A program made the translations under genes and the position numbers. The notes under the pieces are model-generated. The model made no database searches, was not told where the DNA came from, and saw only the letters and a list, made by a program, of their open reading frames with translations. Positions 26,768 to 35,892 of a DNA stretch of 64,000 nucleotides are shown piece by piece (within the stretch, counting starts at the first letter, position 1; each line of letters starts with the position of its first letter). Source of the stretch: VYFG01 sp965221795 (GTDB lineage: Bacteria > Pseudomonadota > Gammaproteobacteria > Arenicellales > Poriferihabitantaceae). The DNA lies in NCBI GenBank assembly GCA_965221795.1, contig OZ244914.1:1922001-1986000 (forward strand), in the 5' to 3' direction.

Positions 26768-27715
26768 ATGTTTTGTTCCATGATGTTGATGGCCGTCTTC
26801 GTGGATGTCGCAGTGGGCTGGCCTCATCGCGTCTACAGGCGAATTGGGCATCCCATATCCTGGCTCGGTCATCTGATCCGGATCCTGGAGTTGTGGCTGA
26901 ATCGTCTCGAACATACGGGCCCGGTTCGCCGGACCTCCGGACTTCTTCTGGTCACGGTCGTATTGGCGATGGTAGTATTCCCCGCAACCCTGATTCAAAG
27001 TGCTTTGCCCGAAAATCTTACGGGTATGATATTGGGTGCCTTGATAAGTTGGCCCCTGATTGCGGCGCGATCCCTGTATGAGCACGTTTCAGCTGTGATT
27101 GATCCCCTTGGGCAAGATGGGCTAGATGAGGCACGCAGTGCCGTCGCTCGGATTGTTGGACGGAGCACTGCGGATCTGGACGAAGCTGGCATTGGACGCG
27201 CAGCCCTTGAGAGCTTGGCAGAGAACACCTCGGATGCTGTTATTGCTCCGATTTTCTGGGGAGCGATTCTGGGCCTCCCGGGGATTGTCGCCTACAAAGC
27301 CATCAATACGATGGACTCCATGATCGGGCATCGCACGAATCGATATGCCGCATTCGGCTGGGCTTCTGCTCGGCTGGATGATGTGGTCAATATAATACCG
27401 GCACGACTGACCGGTTTGCTTTTTGTGGTTGTTTCAGGCCGTCCCCGGAAAGCACTGCTTTGCATGTGGCAGGATTCTGGAAAACATCGTTCTCCCAATG
27501 CGGGCTGGCCAGAAGCGGCCATGGCCGGTGCTCTCGGAATTCGCCTTTCCGGCCCACGGCAATATACGGATCGCATGGCCGATGAACCGTGGGTAAATGC
27601 GGGTGCACCAGATCCTCGGAGAAAGGAGCTTTCCCATGCATTAACCCTGTATGTGCGTGCCCTGATCGGAATGGCAGGGATACTGGCCTTGTTGATTTAC
27701 GCTCTATCCCGATGA
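26768..27715 (+). CDS. cobD: Adenosylcobinamide-phosphate synthase
   Basis: The 315-aa CobD/CbiB membrane protein attaches the aminopropanol arm to adenosylcobyric acid. It begins with a hydrophobic FVDVAVGWPHRVYRRIGHP and has the family motifs GRAALESLAENTSDAVIAPIFW, YKAINTMDSMIGHRTNRYAAFGW in successive segments, and PNAGWPEAAMAGALGIRL. Together with cobU and btuBFCD it indicates salvage of corrinoids plus late B12 assembly. The start is ATG 26768 by family fit. ATG 26738 in the same frame would add ten polar residues. Confidence 0.92.
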   Translation: MFCSMMLMAVFVDVAVGWPHRVYRRIGHPISWLGHLIRILELWLNRLEHTGPVRRTSGLLLVTVVLAMVVFPATLIQSALPENLTGMILGALISWPLIAARSLYEHVSAVIDPLGQDGLDEARSAVARIVGRSTADLDEAGIGRAALESLAENTSDAVIAPIFWGAILGLPGIVAYKAINTMDSMIGHRTNRYAAFGWASARLDDVVNIIPARLTGLLFVVVSGRPRKALLCMWQDSGKHRSPNAGWPEAAMAGALGIRLSGPRQYTDRMADEPWVNAGAPDPRRKELSHALTLYVRALIGMAGILALLIYALSR

Positions 27716-27761
27716 TGCATCGACACGGGGGGCGGGCGGCGACCTGGACTACAGGGAACCA

Positions 27762-28592
27762 ATGAGCCAGGAATCGGTTGTAAATGTAGAGCCGGGGTCG
27801 TCATTCCGGATCTCGACAGGTGTTGGGTTGCCCACATTTCTCTGGAATGCCCGCTTGCAGCACTGTCCGGGCATACGACATGGATTCTTTACCCGTCAGG
27901 GGGGAGTATCGTGTGGCCTGTACGCATCCCTGAACTGCAGTCTTGCCACGGGAGACTTCCGTAAGAATGTGCTGGCGAATCGTCACCGAGTGGTAGAGGT
28001 CTTGGAAGGTCATTGCTTGATAACCAATCAGCAGGCACATGGGTCGCAAGTCCGCATGGTTGACAAGAATACAGATGCCGGGTCCACAGTAGAGGCAGAT
28101 GGAATTGTCACTACTGATCGGGGCGTCTGTATCGGTGTTTTGGGGGCAGACTGTGCTCCGGTTCTTCTTGCCGCGCCGGGCATGATTGGGGCGGCTCATG
28201 CGGGATGGCGGGGAGCATTGCTGGGCATTACCGATGCGATTATTGAAACGATGGAGATATCCGGAGTCCATCGAGGGGCTATCACGGCGGCGATTGGCCC
28301 GTCCATTCAATGCGCCAGTTATGAGGTCGGCGAAGAGTTCCGGGAAAGGTTTCTGGGAGCTTCTCCGATCGACGCAAGAGGGTGTTTTCGGTTGCACCCG
28401 GACACCCGGAAGGTACATTTTGACCTTTCGGGCTATATCGAATTACGATTACGCGAAGCTGGAATAAGACAACTGGATCGGAGTTCGATTGACACCTACC
28501 GGAACGAGGGTCAGTTCTTCAGCTTTCGTCGTGCGTTTCATCGGAAAGAAGCCGATTATGGCCGTCAGATAAGTGCGATCTGCCTGCTCTAA
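27762..28592 (+). CDS. pgeF: PgeF/YfiH family purine nucleoside phosphorylase-like enzyme
   Basis: The 276-aa Cu-oxidase_4 (DUF152) protein has family motifs RHGFFTRQGGVSCG, TNQQAHGSQV, GVLGADCAPVLLAAP and GAAHAGWRGALLGI, holding the His/Cys metal-site residues. Family members act on adenosine or inosine (LACC1-type activity) or on a peptidoglycan edit. The older laccase label is doubtful. It follows cobD by 47 nt and could share its transcript. Confidence 0.9.
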   Translation: MSQESVVNVEPGSSFRISTGVGLPTFLWNARLQHCPGIRHGFFTRQGGVSCGLYASLNCSLATGDFRKNVLANRHRVVEVLEGHCLITNQQAHGSQVRMVDKNTDAGSTVEADGIVTTDRGVCIGVLGADCAPVLLAAPGMIGAAHAGWRGALLGITDAIIETMEISGVHRGAITAAIGPSIQCASYEVGEEFRERFLGASPIDARGCFRLHPDTRKVHFDLSGYIELRLREAGIRQLDRSSIDTYRNEGQFFSFRRAFHRKEADYGRQISAICLL

Positions 28593-28841
28593 AAGGATGC
28601 CATATGGTGCGATTTGGAGATGGCGGCTGAAAAGCAGAATCGACCAAAAGCTTGGCTTTCTCGCATGCATGCTTGACGATATCTGACCTTTCGATTTCCC
28701 AGATTTTTCCGGATGCTCTCTCATTCTCCACCGTGATCATGAGAGCCCAATAACCAACATAGGCACAAGATCAGAGCGTTGCTTGGAGCAATACAATTGT
28801 GCCGTATCGGGCACCATGAAAGGCAATACCATACCTGGAAC

Positions 28842-30734
28842 TCAGGATTCGAGCTCTTCCCAGCGGCGATAACACTCTTCCAACTCTTGGGAAATGCGGT
28901 CGAGTTCCCTGAGGCTGGCAGTAACGGTTTCTTGATCCTGGCGATAGAATGCACTGTCCGAGATGGTTGAAGAAAGCTCACGCTGCCGCTTTTCCAGCTT
29001 TTCGATATGGTTCGGCAATTGCTCCAGTTCCTGTTGCTCGCGATTCCGTAGTTTCTTTTTTACCGCTTTTTTTGCAGATACGTGTGGCCGGGTCGAGACC
29101 AGTTGGAGCGATTGATTTTTGATGATCGGTTGCTGCGAGAGAGCAGGCTGTTGACGCTCCCAGTCACTGTAGCCGCCGACATATTCCCGGATCACACCTT
29201 CTCCATACAGGGAAAGGGTGCTGGTGACAACATTGTCCATGAATTGACGATCATGGCTAACCAGGATCAGGGTGCCTTGATAGTCCAGCAGCTTTTCTTC
29301 CAACAGTTCCAGGGTTTCGATGTCGAGATCGTTGGTCGGTTCATCAAGAATCAGCAGGTTGGTCGGTTTGCTGAACAGCTTTGCCAGCATCACTCGAGCC
29401 CGCTCACCTCCCGAAAGGCTTTTGACCGGTGAGCGGGATCGGGCAGGCGTAAAGAGAAAGTTCGACAGGTAAGAGATGACATGAATCTCCTTACTGCCGA
29501 TCATGATTTTTTCTCTGCCTTCCCCAATTGCATCCATCACAGTCGACTCAAGATCAAGCTGGGACCGCAATTGGTCAAACCAAGCCACCTTGAGGTGACG
29601 CCCCACCCGGACCTGCCCACTATCTGGCACCTGCTTTCCCAATAACAGTTGGATCAGTGTGGTTTTTCCGATCCCGTTGGCACCGATCAGGCCTACTCGA
29701 TCACCTTTCATGATGCGGGTCGAAAAGGCTTGCGCAATAACGGTTTTGCCATATGCAAAGCTGATGTCCCTGGCTTCAATCAACAACTTGCTGCCATGAT
29801 CGGTGTGTTCCAGTTCCAACCGGACCTTACCTTGGTGCTCCTGTCGCTTTTGGCGTTCAATACGCATTTTCTGCAACGTGCGCACCCGGCCCTCGTTCCG
29901 GGTCCGACGACCCTGAATGCCTTGCCGGATCCAACGCTCCTCCTGAGCCAGTTTGCGGTCAAATTCCGCATTTTGTCTTGCTTCCTGTTCCAGAAAGTCC
30001 GCTTTTCGGCGTAGGTAATCACGATAACCACCCGCCCAGACACGAAGCACTCCCCGGTCCAGGTCGACGATACAGTTGGCAATTTTTTGTAGAAATACGC
30101 GGTCATGGGTCACGAACAGGATCGCACCATGGAAAGTGGCCAGTTCGTTCTCCAGCCACTGGATTGCGGTCAGGTCCAGATGGTTGGTGGGCTCGTCAAG
30201 GAGCAAGATGCTTGGATCCGAAACCAGTGCCCTTGCCAGAGAAACTCGTCGTTGCCATCCGCCTGACAGGCTTGCCACAGGTATGTTCGCCGGTAGCGAC
30301 AAGCGGGATAGTACCTTTTCGACTCGTTGTTGCAGGTTCCATCCATCACCTGCATCAATCTGCTGCTGTAACGATTCCATATGTTTCAACAGGGTATGCT
30401 CTGGAAGGTTGTCGGATGAAAGGATCTGATGATATCGGGACAGGATCTGCCCGATCTCGCCCAAGCCATCGGAGACCACATCGAATATGGTGGTATTTCC
30501 CGAAAATTCGGGTGTTTGTTCCAGCATGGCGACCCTGACCCCCGGAGTGATGCGCAACTCGCCTGCGTCGGGTGGGATCTTCTGAGCTATCAGTGCTAAC
30601 AGGGTCGATTTGCCAGCACCATTGCGTCCCAGTAGACCGATCCGATCACCCGGCTGGATCGCCAGATAGGCATTATCCAGCAATTTTTCAGCGCCAAAGG
30701 CAAGGGTGATTCCATGCAGTGAGAGAAGTGACAT
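28842..30734 (-). CDS. uup: ABC-F family ATPase Uup
   Basis: The 630-aa soluble protein has two ABC domains and no membrane segment. Domain 1 has GLLGRNGAGKSTLL, LSGGWQRRVSLARAL and ILLLDEPTNHLDL. Domain 2 has GLIGANGIGKTTLI, LSGGERARVMLAKLF and ILDEPTNDLD. A Lys/Glu-rich C-terminal coiled coil (EQLPNHIEKLEKRQREL) is typical of Uup, which is linked to branched DNA and the ribosome. I chose ATG 30734, where the first domain begins (MSLLSLHGI). Confidence 0.95.
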   Translation of the reverse strand: MSLLSLHGITLAFGAEKLLDNAYLAIQPGDRIGLLGRNGAGKSTLLALIAQKIPPDAGELRITPGVRVAMLEQTPEFSGNTTIFDVVSDGLGEIGQILSRYHQILSSDNLPEHTLLKHMESLQQQIDAGDGWNLQQRVEKVLSRLSLPANIPVASLSGGWQRRVSLARALVSDPSILLLDEPTNHLDLTAIQWLENELATFHGAILFVTHDRVFLQKIANCIVDLDRGVLRVWAGGYRDYLRRKADFLEQEARQNAEFDRKLAQEERWIRQGIQGRRTRNEGRVRTLQKMRIERQKRQEHQGKVRLELEHTDHGSKLLIEARDISFAYGKTVIAQAFSTRIMKGDRVGLIGANGIGKTTLIQLLLGKQVPDSGQVRVGRHLKVAWFDQLRSQLDLESTVMDAIGEGREKIMIGSKEIHVISYLSNFLFTPARSRSPVKSLSGGERARVMLAKLFSKPTNLLILDEPTNDLDIETLELLEEKLLDYQGTLILVSHDRQFMDNVVTSTLSLYGEGVIREYVGGYSDWERQQPALSQQPIIKNQSLQLVSTRPHVSAKKAVKKKLRNREQQELEQLPNHIEKLEKRQRELSSTISDSAFYRQDQETVTASLRELDRISQELEECYRRWEELES

Positions 30735-30769
30735 CAGAATTGATTCGGGGAGTCGTGGGCTATGTTTTA

Positions 30770-31222
30770 GCGGTTCGCTGACTTCCGGAACTTCCACCCC
30801 TCCGGGGCGTCATGTGCATTGCTTGGGGGGGGGGGGGGGGGAGCGCGAAGTCCACCGTGGTGCGGGCATTTGCGGCAACCAGAAGGAAGCTGAGTGTTCC
30901 AGCCACCCCGCGACTTGCCGATGCACTGGGTGCCATCGGGATGGACATTGATGCGGGTGCGGCCGAGACCCAAGGTCTCAATTTGGATCCTCTGTGCACG
31001 TTGCAGAGAAGCGAATATGCGATCCAGGACGGCGTTCTTCGATCCATGGTTCCTGTGCATGTCGGTTGTGTGCCAGTTGCCGAATCACTCCGGCAGGCCG
31101 CGCCACCATGCGCTCGTAAGGTATCGATGTGAGTTCCATGGACCGGTTCCTCCGCACGGTTTCCACTGAAAAAGACGAAGGTCAAGTATACCATGTCTTG
31201 GTCAATTTATGTTAACAAGCTC
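30770..31222 (-). pseudogene. Decayed partial IS5-family element
   Basis: On the minus strand, from 31222, GCTTGTTAACA matches the terminal repeat of the intact IS at 7024. The following bases (including AGACATGGTATACTTG) and the protein start MELTSIPYERM also match. Later the frame reads GKSRGGWNTQL, LVAANARTTVDFAL and NAHDAPEGWKF, then ends abruptly. The catalytic C-terminal part and the other terminal repeat are missing. Where the intact copy has SPGNAH, this one has a run of 17 C (minus strand). Confidence 0.8.
30825..30841 (+). repeat. Homopolymer run of 17 G
   Basis: It lies inside the decayed IS5 transposase frame, at the codons that in the intact copy encode SPG. Alignment to the intact element implies that about a dozen bases were added. 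Confidence 0.95.
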
Positions 31223-31243
31223 TGATTTTGTATGATTCTGATG

Positions 31244-32346
31244 TCATTCCAGAACACGTAAAAGCTGTTCTCGGATTTCCTTTGCCGTTGCTCCCAAATC
31301 AATAGTGAGAAATCGAATCTTATGGTTCTGAACCACGAAGGCCTCGTCAATCATTTGTCCAACCGAGGGATGAAGCAACAAACCCGATGCATCATCGGAT
31401 AAAGAGTCGCCATTGCCTTCCTGAGATCTCAAATAGGCATATATTTGATAGATGTATTCACTACGTAATGTTTTTTCCCGATGCCAGCCAGGTGTCACAA
31501 CAGAGTTGAACTTTGTGTCGATAACGATGCGGTGTCCCGCTTCCAGGTTGTCGAGGATGATGTCAGTTTGCATAGAGGGGAGGATCTCATGCCTGAACTC
31601 TTGCTTTCAATTTGCCAGTCAATTTTTTTACCCGCATGGACGCACCATTCTGTTTTGGGTAGAGCAACATTGTAAAACCCAGCGATCCCTTTCTCGTAAA
31701 GCTTCCGAATCCAGCCAATTTCTCTATCCGGCAACGACAGCTGCTTTGTGCCTGAGGCCTCAGTGGGCAGGGCAAGATTAAAGGCCAGATGGGCTGCAAC
31801 GGTCATCGGCTGATCATATGCATCATGCCTCCCCAAGCAATCGACGGAAATCTCTCTAAAATTCGGACACTCCCCGTTTACGCCCATGCGTCTCAAAGTT
31901 ACTGCTAAAGATCGACATCGATGCGCCAGTGCCCTTGGGACGATTCTTGATATTTCTTCCAACGCCGCTCGTACATAACGGTTTCGAGCGGTATCAACGG
32001 TCAATTCATGGAATCGGCAAGATACCTTCCCTCGATTCAGTAATTGATGCCGCTCAGTACTCAGCAAGTTGATCCGTCCGCGAACACGAGTAAGAACAGC
32101 TTCACGTGTTTGGTAGCCATAACTCAAGTTGCGTTGAATCCGGTGCTCAACTCGACGGCAAAGTATTTCTGCCACCAGATCTGGAATGTCATCCGGGTTA
32201 TCCTCTACAGCGACTTTCTTTTTTTCGAGATCCCTGAATAAATCAGAAGCATATAAGATGAGTAGCCAAAGGTTGCGCACCGGTATTCCACCGATACGAC
32301 CAACCGCTTCATTGGTGTTGGATATCGGGTCGGCTGTGACAGGCAC
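31244..32346 (-). pseudogene. mcrC: McrC-type 5-methylcytosine restriction subunit, frameshifted
   Basis: The first frame (32346-31495) reads GRIGGIPVRNLWLLILYASD, then EILCRRVEHRIQRNLSYGY and LTRVRGRINLLSTERH, typical of McrC/LlaJI.2-like proteins. The frame must shift by one base near 31600. The other frame then gives QEFRHEILPSMQTDIILDN, VIDTKFN and SEYIYQIYAYLRSQ to the stop at 31244. The PD-(D/E)XK nuclease residues (TDIIL, IDTKF) are thus separated from the N-terminal part. One indel breaks the gene. A sequencing error is possible but the next genes are also damaged. It starts 5 nt after the mcrB stop. Confidence 0.85.
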
Positions 32347-32351
32347 TACGA

Positions 32352-34160
32352 TCAGATTCCGTCCAGCAAACGTCTTCTAGCCGTTTGTGATTTATCGAGA
32401 TCATCGAACCAATATTCATCAAGTAGAGGGCCGATCTCGGTATCTACCACTTGGCGGAACCATTCCCGAGCATCATTGATGGAGGTGCCGGATGGCGGTG
32501 TGACATAACTGTGGCCTACTCGAAACTGAGGACCAAGGCTGGCGTCGTCTGCGATAACGCCATTCAAGGCAATCAGACGACTCTCGATTTCGACAAGGAT
32601 TCCCGAATCAATACCGCACTCACGTTGAACCCAATCGCGCCAACGTTCACCGAAAGTGGGTTCGAGGTCAATGAAGGCAAAACGACGGCGCAATGCCAGA
32701 TCAACCAAGGCAAGGGAGCGATCGGCAATATTCATCGTGCCGATTACATAGAGGTTGTCCGGGATGAAAACACGCTCGCCATCTGACCGATTGTAGGAAA
32801 GTTCCAGAGCCTCATTTGGCACTCTCTTATCGACTTCGAGAAGTGTCAGCATTTCACCGAAAATCTGTGCCGGATTTCCACGGTTAATTTCTTCAATGAC
32901 AATGACATACTCTGATCTTATATCTTCCTTTGCAGCCGTGATCATCTCCATAAAAGGTCCATCTACCAATGTTAACTTGCCGTCTCCCACCGGTCGCCAG
33001 CCCCGAATGAAATCCTCATAGGAAAGGTTCGGATGAAACTGCACTGGCCGCACTTTGCTGTCGTCGCGTTGTCTCATCAAGGCGAAAGCTAATCGCTTGG
33101 CCAGCCAGGTTTTTCCAGTGCCTGGAGGCCCCTGAAGGATCAGGTTTTTCTTGGTCTGAAGGCGCTGCAGAATCTTTTCGAGTTTACTTCGGGCGATAAA
33201 ACATCCATCATCCAGAATTTTATTCACAGAATATGGTGCGATGGGTATAGCCATAACTTCTGCGTCCGGTGTGGCATCTGTTTCCTCATGCTGCACATCA
33301 GTATCTGTATCATTCGGCTGGACCGGTACCTCACTATCCTCGAAATGTCGAGCGGTAAGTGATAACTCTGGAAATGAGTGGACGGGATATGCATCCTCCT
33401 GAAAACGGGCTTCAAGAGTATCCAGCACCTCCAGATAATCATTGGCGTTGCAGTAGTACCCCTTGGGACTATTCTTGCCAATCTGGAGGTCGAGTTTCTT
33501 GCTCATGTAAGACCGGACCTTGCGATCAAGGGTTGGGAAATTCCAAGGGCGCATCAAGTAAAGACCAATGGTAAGATTCCATCCTACATTGTAGATATAC
33601 GTCGCATTGTCGTAGGCTGAGATGAATGCTGATCGTGCCTCTACGTCATCTGATTCCACAAAAGTGATTGCCTGGGCGAAGACCTTCCATAAAGTGTCAA
33701 TATCATCTGGGTTTCGATCTTTATGGAACCCGAAAAACCATGATTTCCGGTTACTGTGTATGGAAATACCTTCAAACGAGTCGGGAACAGCCTCAGACAC
33801 CCCAAGCAGACTGGCAAACTTGCTCGCAATTGACTTGCGATTTTCGTCAGTAATTGCTCGGTTGAATATACCCATGGCTGTAAAAGGACAAATGTCATTT
33901 AACGGTGCGTTAGTGCCATTTGCGAATTGATCCTGTAGATTGGAGAGACCATCTACTGTCGAGGCAATATCGTGGATTCCGGAAATCAGCTCATCTCTCC
34001 TATCCCGAAAAGTGAGGAGTTGGTCTGCTACTGCCTCGTAAAAGCGGGTCCAGTTGAAACGGTGCTTATCACTATCACCGAAACGGCTGATGTCTTGCAT
34101 CTGATCCTCAAATATGAATTCGATTAAGGTATTTCCCTTCCAGTTCCAGTGGTCAGGCAT
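32352..34160 (-). CDS. mcrB: McrB-type AAA+ GTPase of a methyl-directed restriction system (N-terminally interrupted)
   Basis: The 602-aa frame carries the AAA+ motor that translocates DNA for McrC: Walker A LQGPPGTGKTWLAKRLAF, Walker B VIVIEEINRGNPAQIFGEM, and sensor region VIGTMNIADRSLALVDLALRR. The part before the motor (TRFYEAVADQLLTFRDRRDEL) belongs to the middle of longer family members. The ATG at 34160 is 6 nt from a run of 27 G. The true N-terminal domain continues upstream beyond that run in another frame (34194-34560). The protein as annotated therefore lacks its specificity domain unless the frame is restored. Confidence 0.9.
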   Translation of the reverse strand: MPDHWNWKGNTLIEFIFEDQMQDISRFGDSDKHRFNWTRFYEAVADQLLTFRDRRDELISGIHDIASTVDGLSNLQDQFANGTNAPLNDICPFTAMGIFNRAITDENRKSIASKFASLLGVSEAVPDSFEGISIHSNRKSWFFGFHKDRNPDDIDTLWKVFAQAITFVESDDVEARSAFISAYDNATYIYNVGWNLTIGLYLMRPWNFPTLDRKVRSYMSKKLDLQIGKNSPKGYYCNANDYLEVLDTLEARFQEDAYPVHSFPELSLTARHFEDSEVPVQPNDTDTDVQHEETDATPDAEVMAIPIAPYSVNKILDDGCFIARSKLEKILQRLQTKKNLILQGPPGTGKTWLAKRLAFALMRQRDDSKVRPVQFHPNLSYEDFIRGWRPVGDGKLTLVDGPFMEMITAAKEDIRSEYVIVIEEINRGNPAQIFGEMLTLLEVDKRVPNEALELSYNRSDGERVFIPDNLYVIGTMNIADRSLALVDLALRRRFAFIDLEPTFGERWRDWVQRECGIDSGILVEIESRLIALNGVIADDASLGPQFRVGHSYVTPPSGTSINDAREWFRQVVDTEIGPLLDEYWFDDLDKSQTARRRLLDGI

Positions 34161-34166
34161 ACATAA

Positions 34167-34193
34167 CCCCCCCCCCCCCCCCCCCCCCCCCCC
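34167..34193 (-). repeat. Homopolymer run of 27 G (minus strand) within mcrB
   Basis: There are twenty-seven C on the + strand (G on the coding strand) between the N-terminal domain segment YFYTNRK and the segment MPDHWNWKGN. With 27 G the two frames do not join. With 25 or 28 they would, giving a Gly-rich linker. Confidence 0.95.
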
Positions 34194-34560
34194 TTTCGAT
34201 TGGTGTAGAAGTACCCATAGAGCGGAATTAAAAAGCTTTCCAGTCGACCTTCAACATGCGGCCATCGCTGAGATTCTCGATTACCATGCCGATGGCTTTG
34301 ATCTCCATAACTGAAACGCGGTTATTCCGGCTTTCAAAGGGAAGGTCGTGTTTTCTTGTATAACTTGACTTGATTGCAATGCGGTCTCCAACCTCGATGG
34401 ACTTTACTTCTTCGAGGTATCGGTCCTGATACCCATTTTCCCAGATACGTTTCCGAACGAACCGTGGGGTCAGATCATCGTCTCCTCACTTGGTCCCGAC
34501 AAACCAGCAGGGCCTGGCTTCGGTTTTTTCAGACTCAACATTCATATATCTATCGGACAT
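34194..34560 (-). pseudogene. mcrB: N-terminal domain of mcrB, out of frame
   Basis: From ATG 34560 the minus strand reads KTEARPCWFVGTK, a TGA (34486-34488), then GDDDLTPRFVRKRIWENGY, GDRIAIKSSYTRKHDLPF and MEIKAIGMVIENLSDGR followed by LKVDWKAF and a TAA at 34228-34230. After a one-base shift it continues IPLYGYFYTNRK into the poly-G tract. This is the N-terminal domain usually found in McrB-like ATPases (pattern WFVG...GGDDQTPRF...IWENGY...DRIAIK...GTV..N.GDGR.L.VDW). One stop, one frameshift and the G-run separate it from the motor part. Confidence 0.8.
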
Positions 34561-34636
34561 TATAGGGATATCATCGCTTGCTGTTTGAGGCCTTATACTG
34601 GCACCACTAATTTCATTATATTGAGGGGCCAAATCG

Positions 34637-35683
34637 ATGAGTGTTCTGGATTTTATCGTGCGGAAGCGGGGGTTGCCAGCTGAGCCTGTCGCAACTCAAG
34701 CTCTCGCGTATATTATGAAACAACAGGAGATTGCCAAAAAGTTCCTCGTTTTCTTGCATGAGCAGTCTGGAATCCAATTTGAATATGGGTCTATCCATCC
34801 CGAATTGAAACATGGTGAGTCAATCCCCGACCTGACCATCACAGATCAAGACGGGCAGATTCGAGTTTTGGTTGAAAACAAATTCTGGGCTGGTCTAACA
34901 GATTCGCAACCTATTAAATACCTTGAAAGATTGCCCGAAGACTTGCATTCTGCCCTTCTATTCATCGTTCCAAAGGCAAGAATGACTACCGTCTGGTATG
35001 AACTAATAAAATGATGTGAAGAGAAAGGACTGGAACATGTACACCCTAAAGAGAATGCCGACACCTATTCATGCAATATTGGCTCACGGTGTATGCTGGT
35101 TACAAACTGGGAACATGTCTTGAACACTCTATTGAACGCGGCGGAGGCTGGGGGACATGAGAAGATTCGTTGCGACATCCTGCAACTGCAAGACTTGACC
35201 GAGGAGCAGGGATATCCATTTCTTCCAATTCGTTGTGATGAGGTCACTGACCAGGAAACGGCTCGCCGCATAATCAATTATGCCGATTTAATTGAGGAAA
35301 TCATCAACAAGCTTGTGCAAACTGGGGTGTTTAGCCGAGGACGACGCTATCACGACTTTCACTATATTGGCAGAGGCCTGACTGCTGACGATAGCTTCGA
35401 CTTTTGGTTGGGTATTGCATTTGATCACTGGACAGAGAACGGTAAAACTCCACTGTGGTGTTCCTACTACTACGCTAAATCCGGTATTGCAGGACAGGAC
35501 ATAGCAAATTCCATCCCCGAGTCAATCGATAAAGAATCCGAAGGAAACATATACATACCCATTTTTCTATTGACTGGAGTAGAAAAGGAGCGCGTTATAG
35601 AACATGCGGTAAATCAAATGCATGATATTGCGGACACGCTCAAGAAAATTGTTCAATCAGCTGGTGTAAGCGATTCAACGTAA
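34637..35683 (+). pseudogene. PD-(D/E)XK nuclease-like defence gene with one in-frame TGA
   Basis: The first segment (34637-35014) reads MSVLDFIVRKRGLPAEPVAT, IPDLTITDQDGQ and LVENKFWAGLTDSQPIKYL. The D...ENK pattern is a PD-(D/E)XK core. After the TGA at 35012-35014 the same frame continues CEEKGLEHVHPKEN through ILQLQDLTEEQGYPFLPIR to INYADLIEEIINKLVQTGVF and the stop at 35683. It is one gene of 349 codons, including the stop, interrupted by a single nonsense codon. It is divergent from mcrB and belongs to the same defence island. The substrate is unknown. Confidence 0.75.
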
Positions 35684-35722
35684 TAACCGCCAATTTAACG
35701 ATTTAGAGAAACCGTACTTCTT

Positions 35723-35821
35723 TCATGCTTCTTTATCCACATCATCAAGCATGCTAGCAGCGATAGCATACTCCCTTGTTCCAAAGAAAAATATTGGGTC
35801 AATTTTTTCCGGTTGCTTCAT
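35723..35821 (-). CDS. Very small hypothetical protein (32 aa)
   Basis: ATG 35821 has a strong GGGAGG site 8-13 nt upstream. The product begins MKQPEKIDPIFFFGTREYAI and ends DDVDKEA. It may be the start of a truncated gene, because the left boundary of the GC-rich IS element lies just beyond its start. No family is recognised. Confidence 0.35.
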   Translation of the reverse strand: MKQPEKIDPIFFFGTREYAIAASMLDDVDKEA

Positions 35822-35892
35822 ATTATTTCCTCCCCTGTTTTAGTGTCTGACGAGCCATTTATTGGGCTGTTGGTTGCAGGCTGGAAACTATG

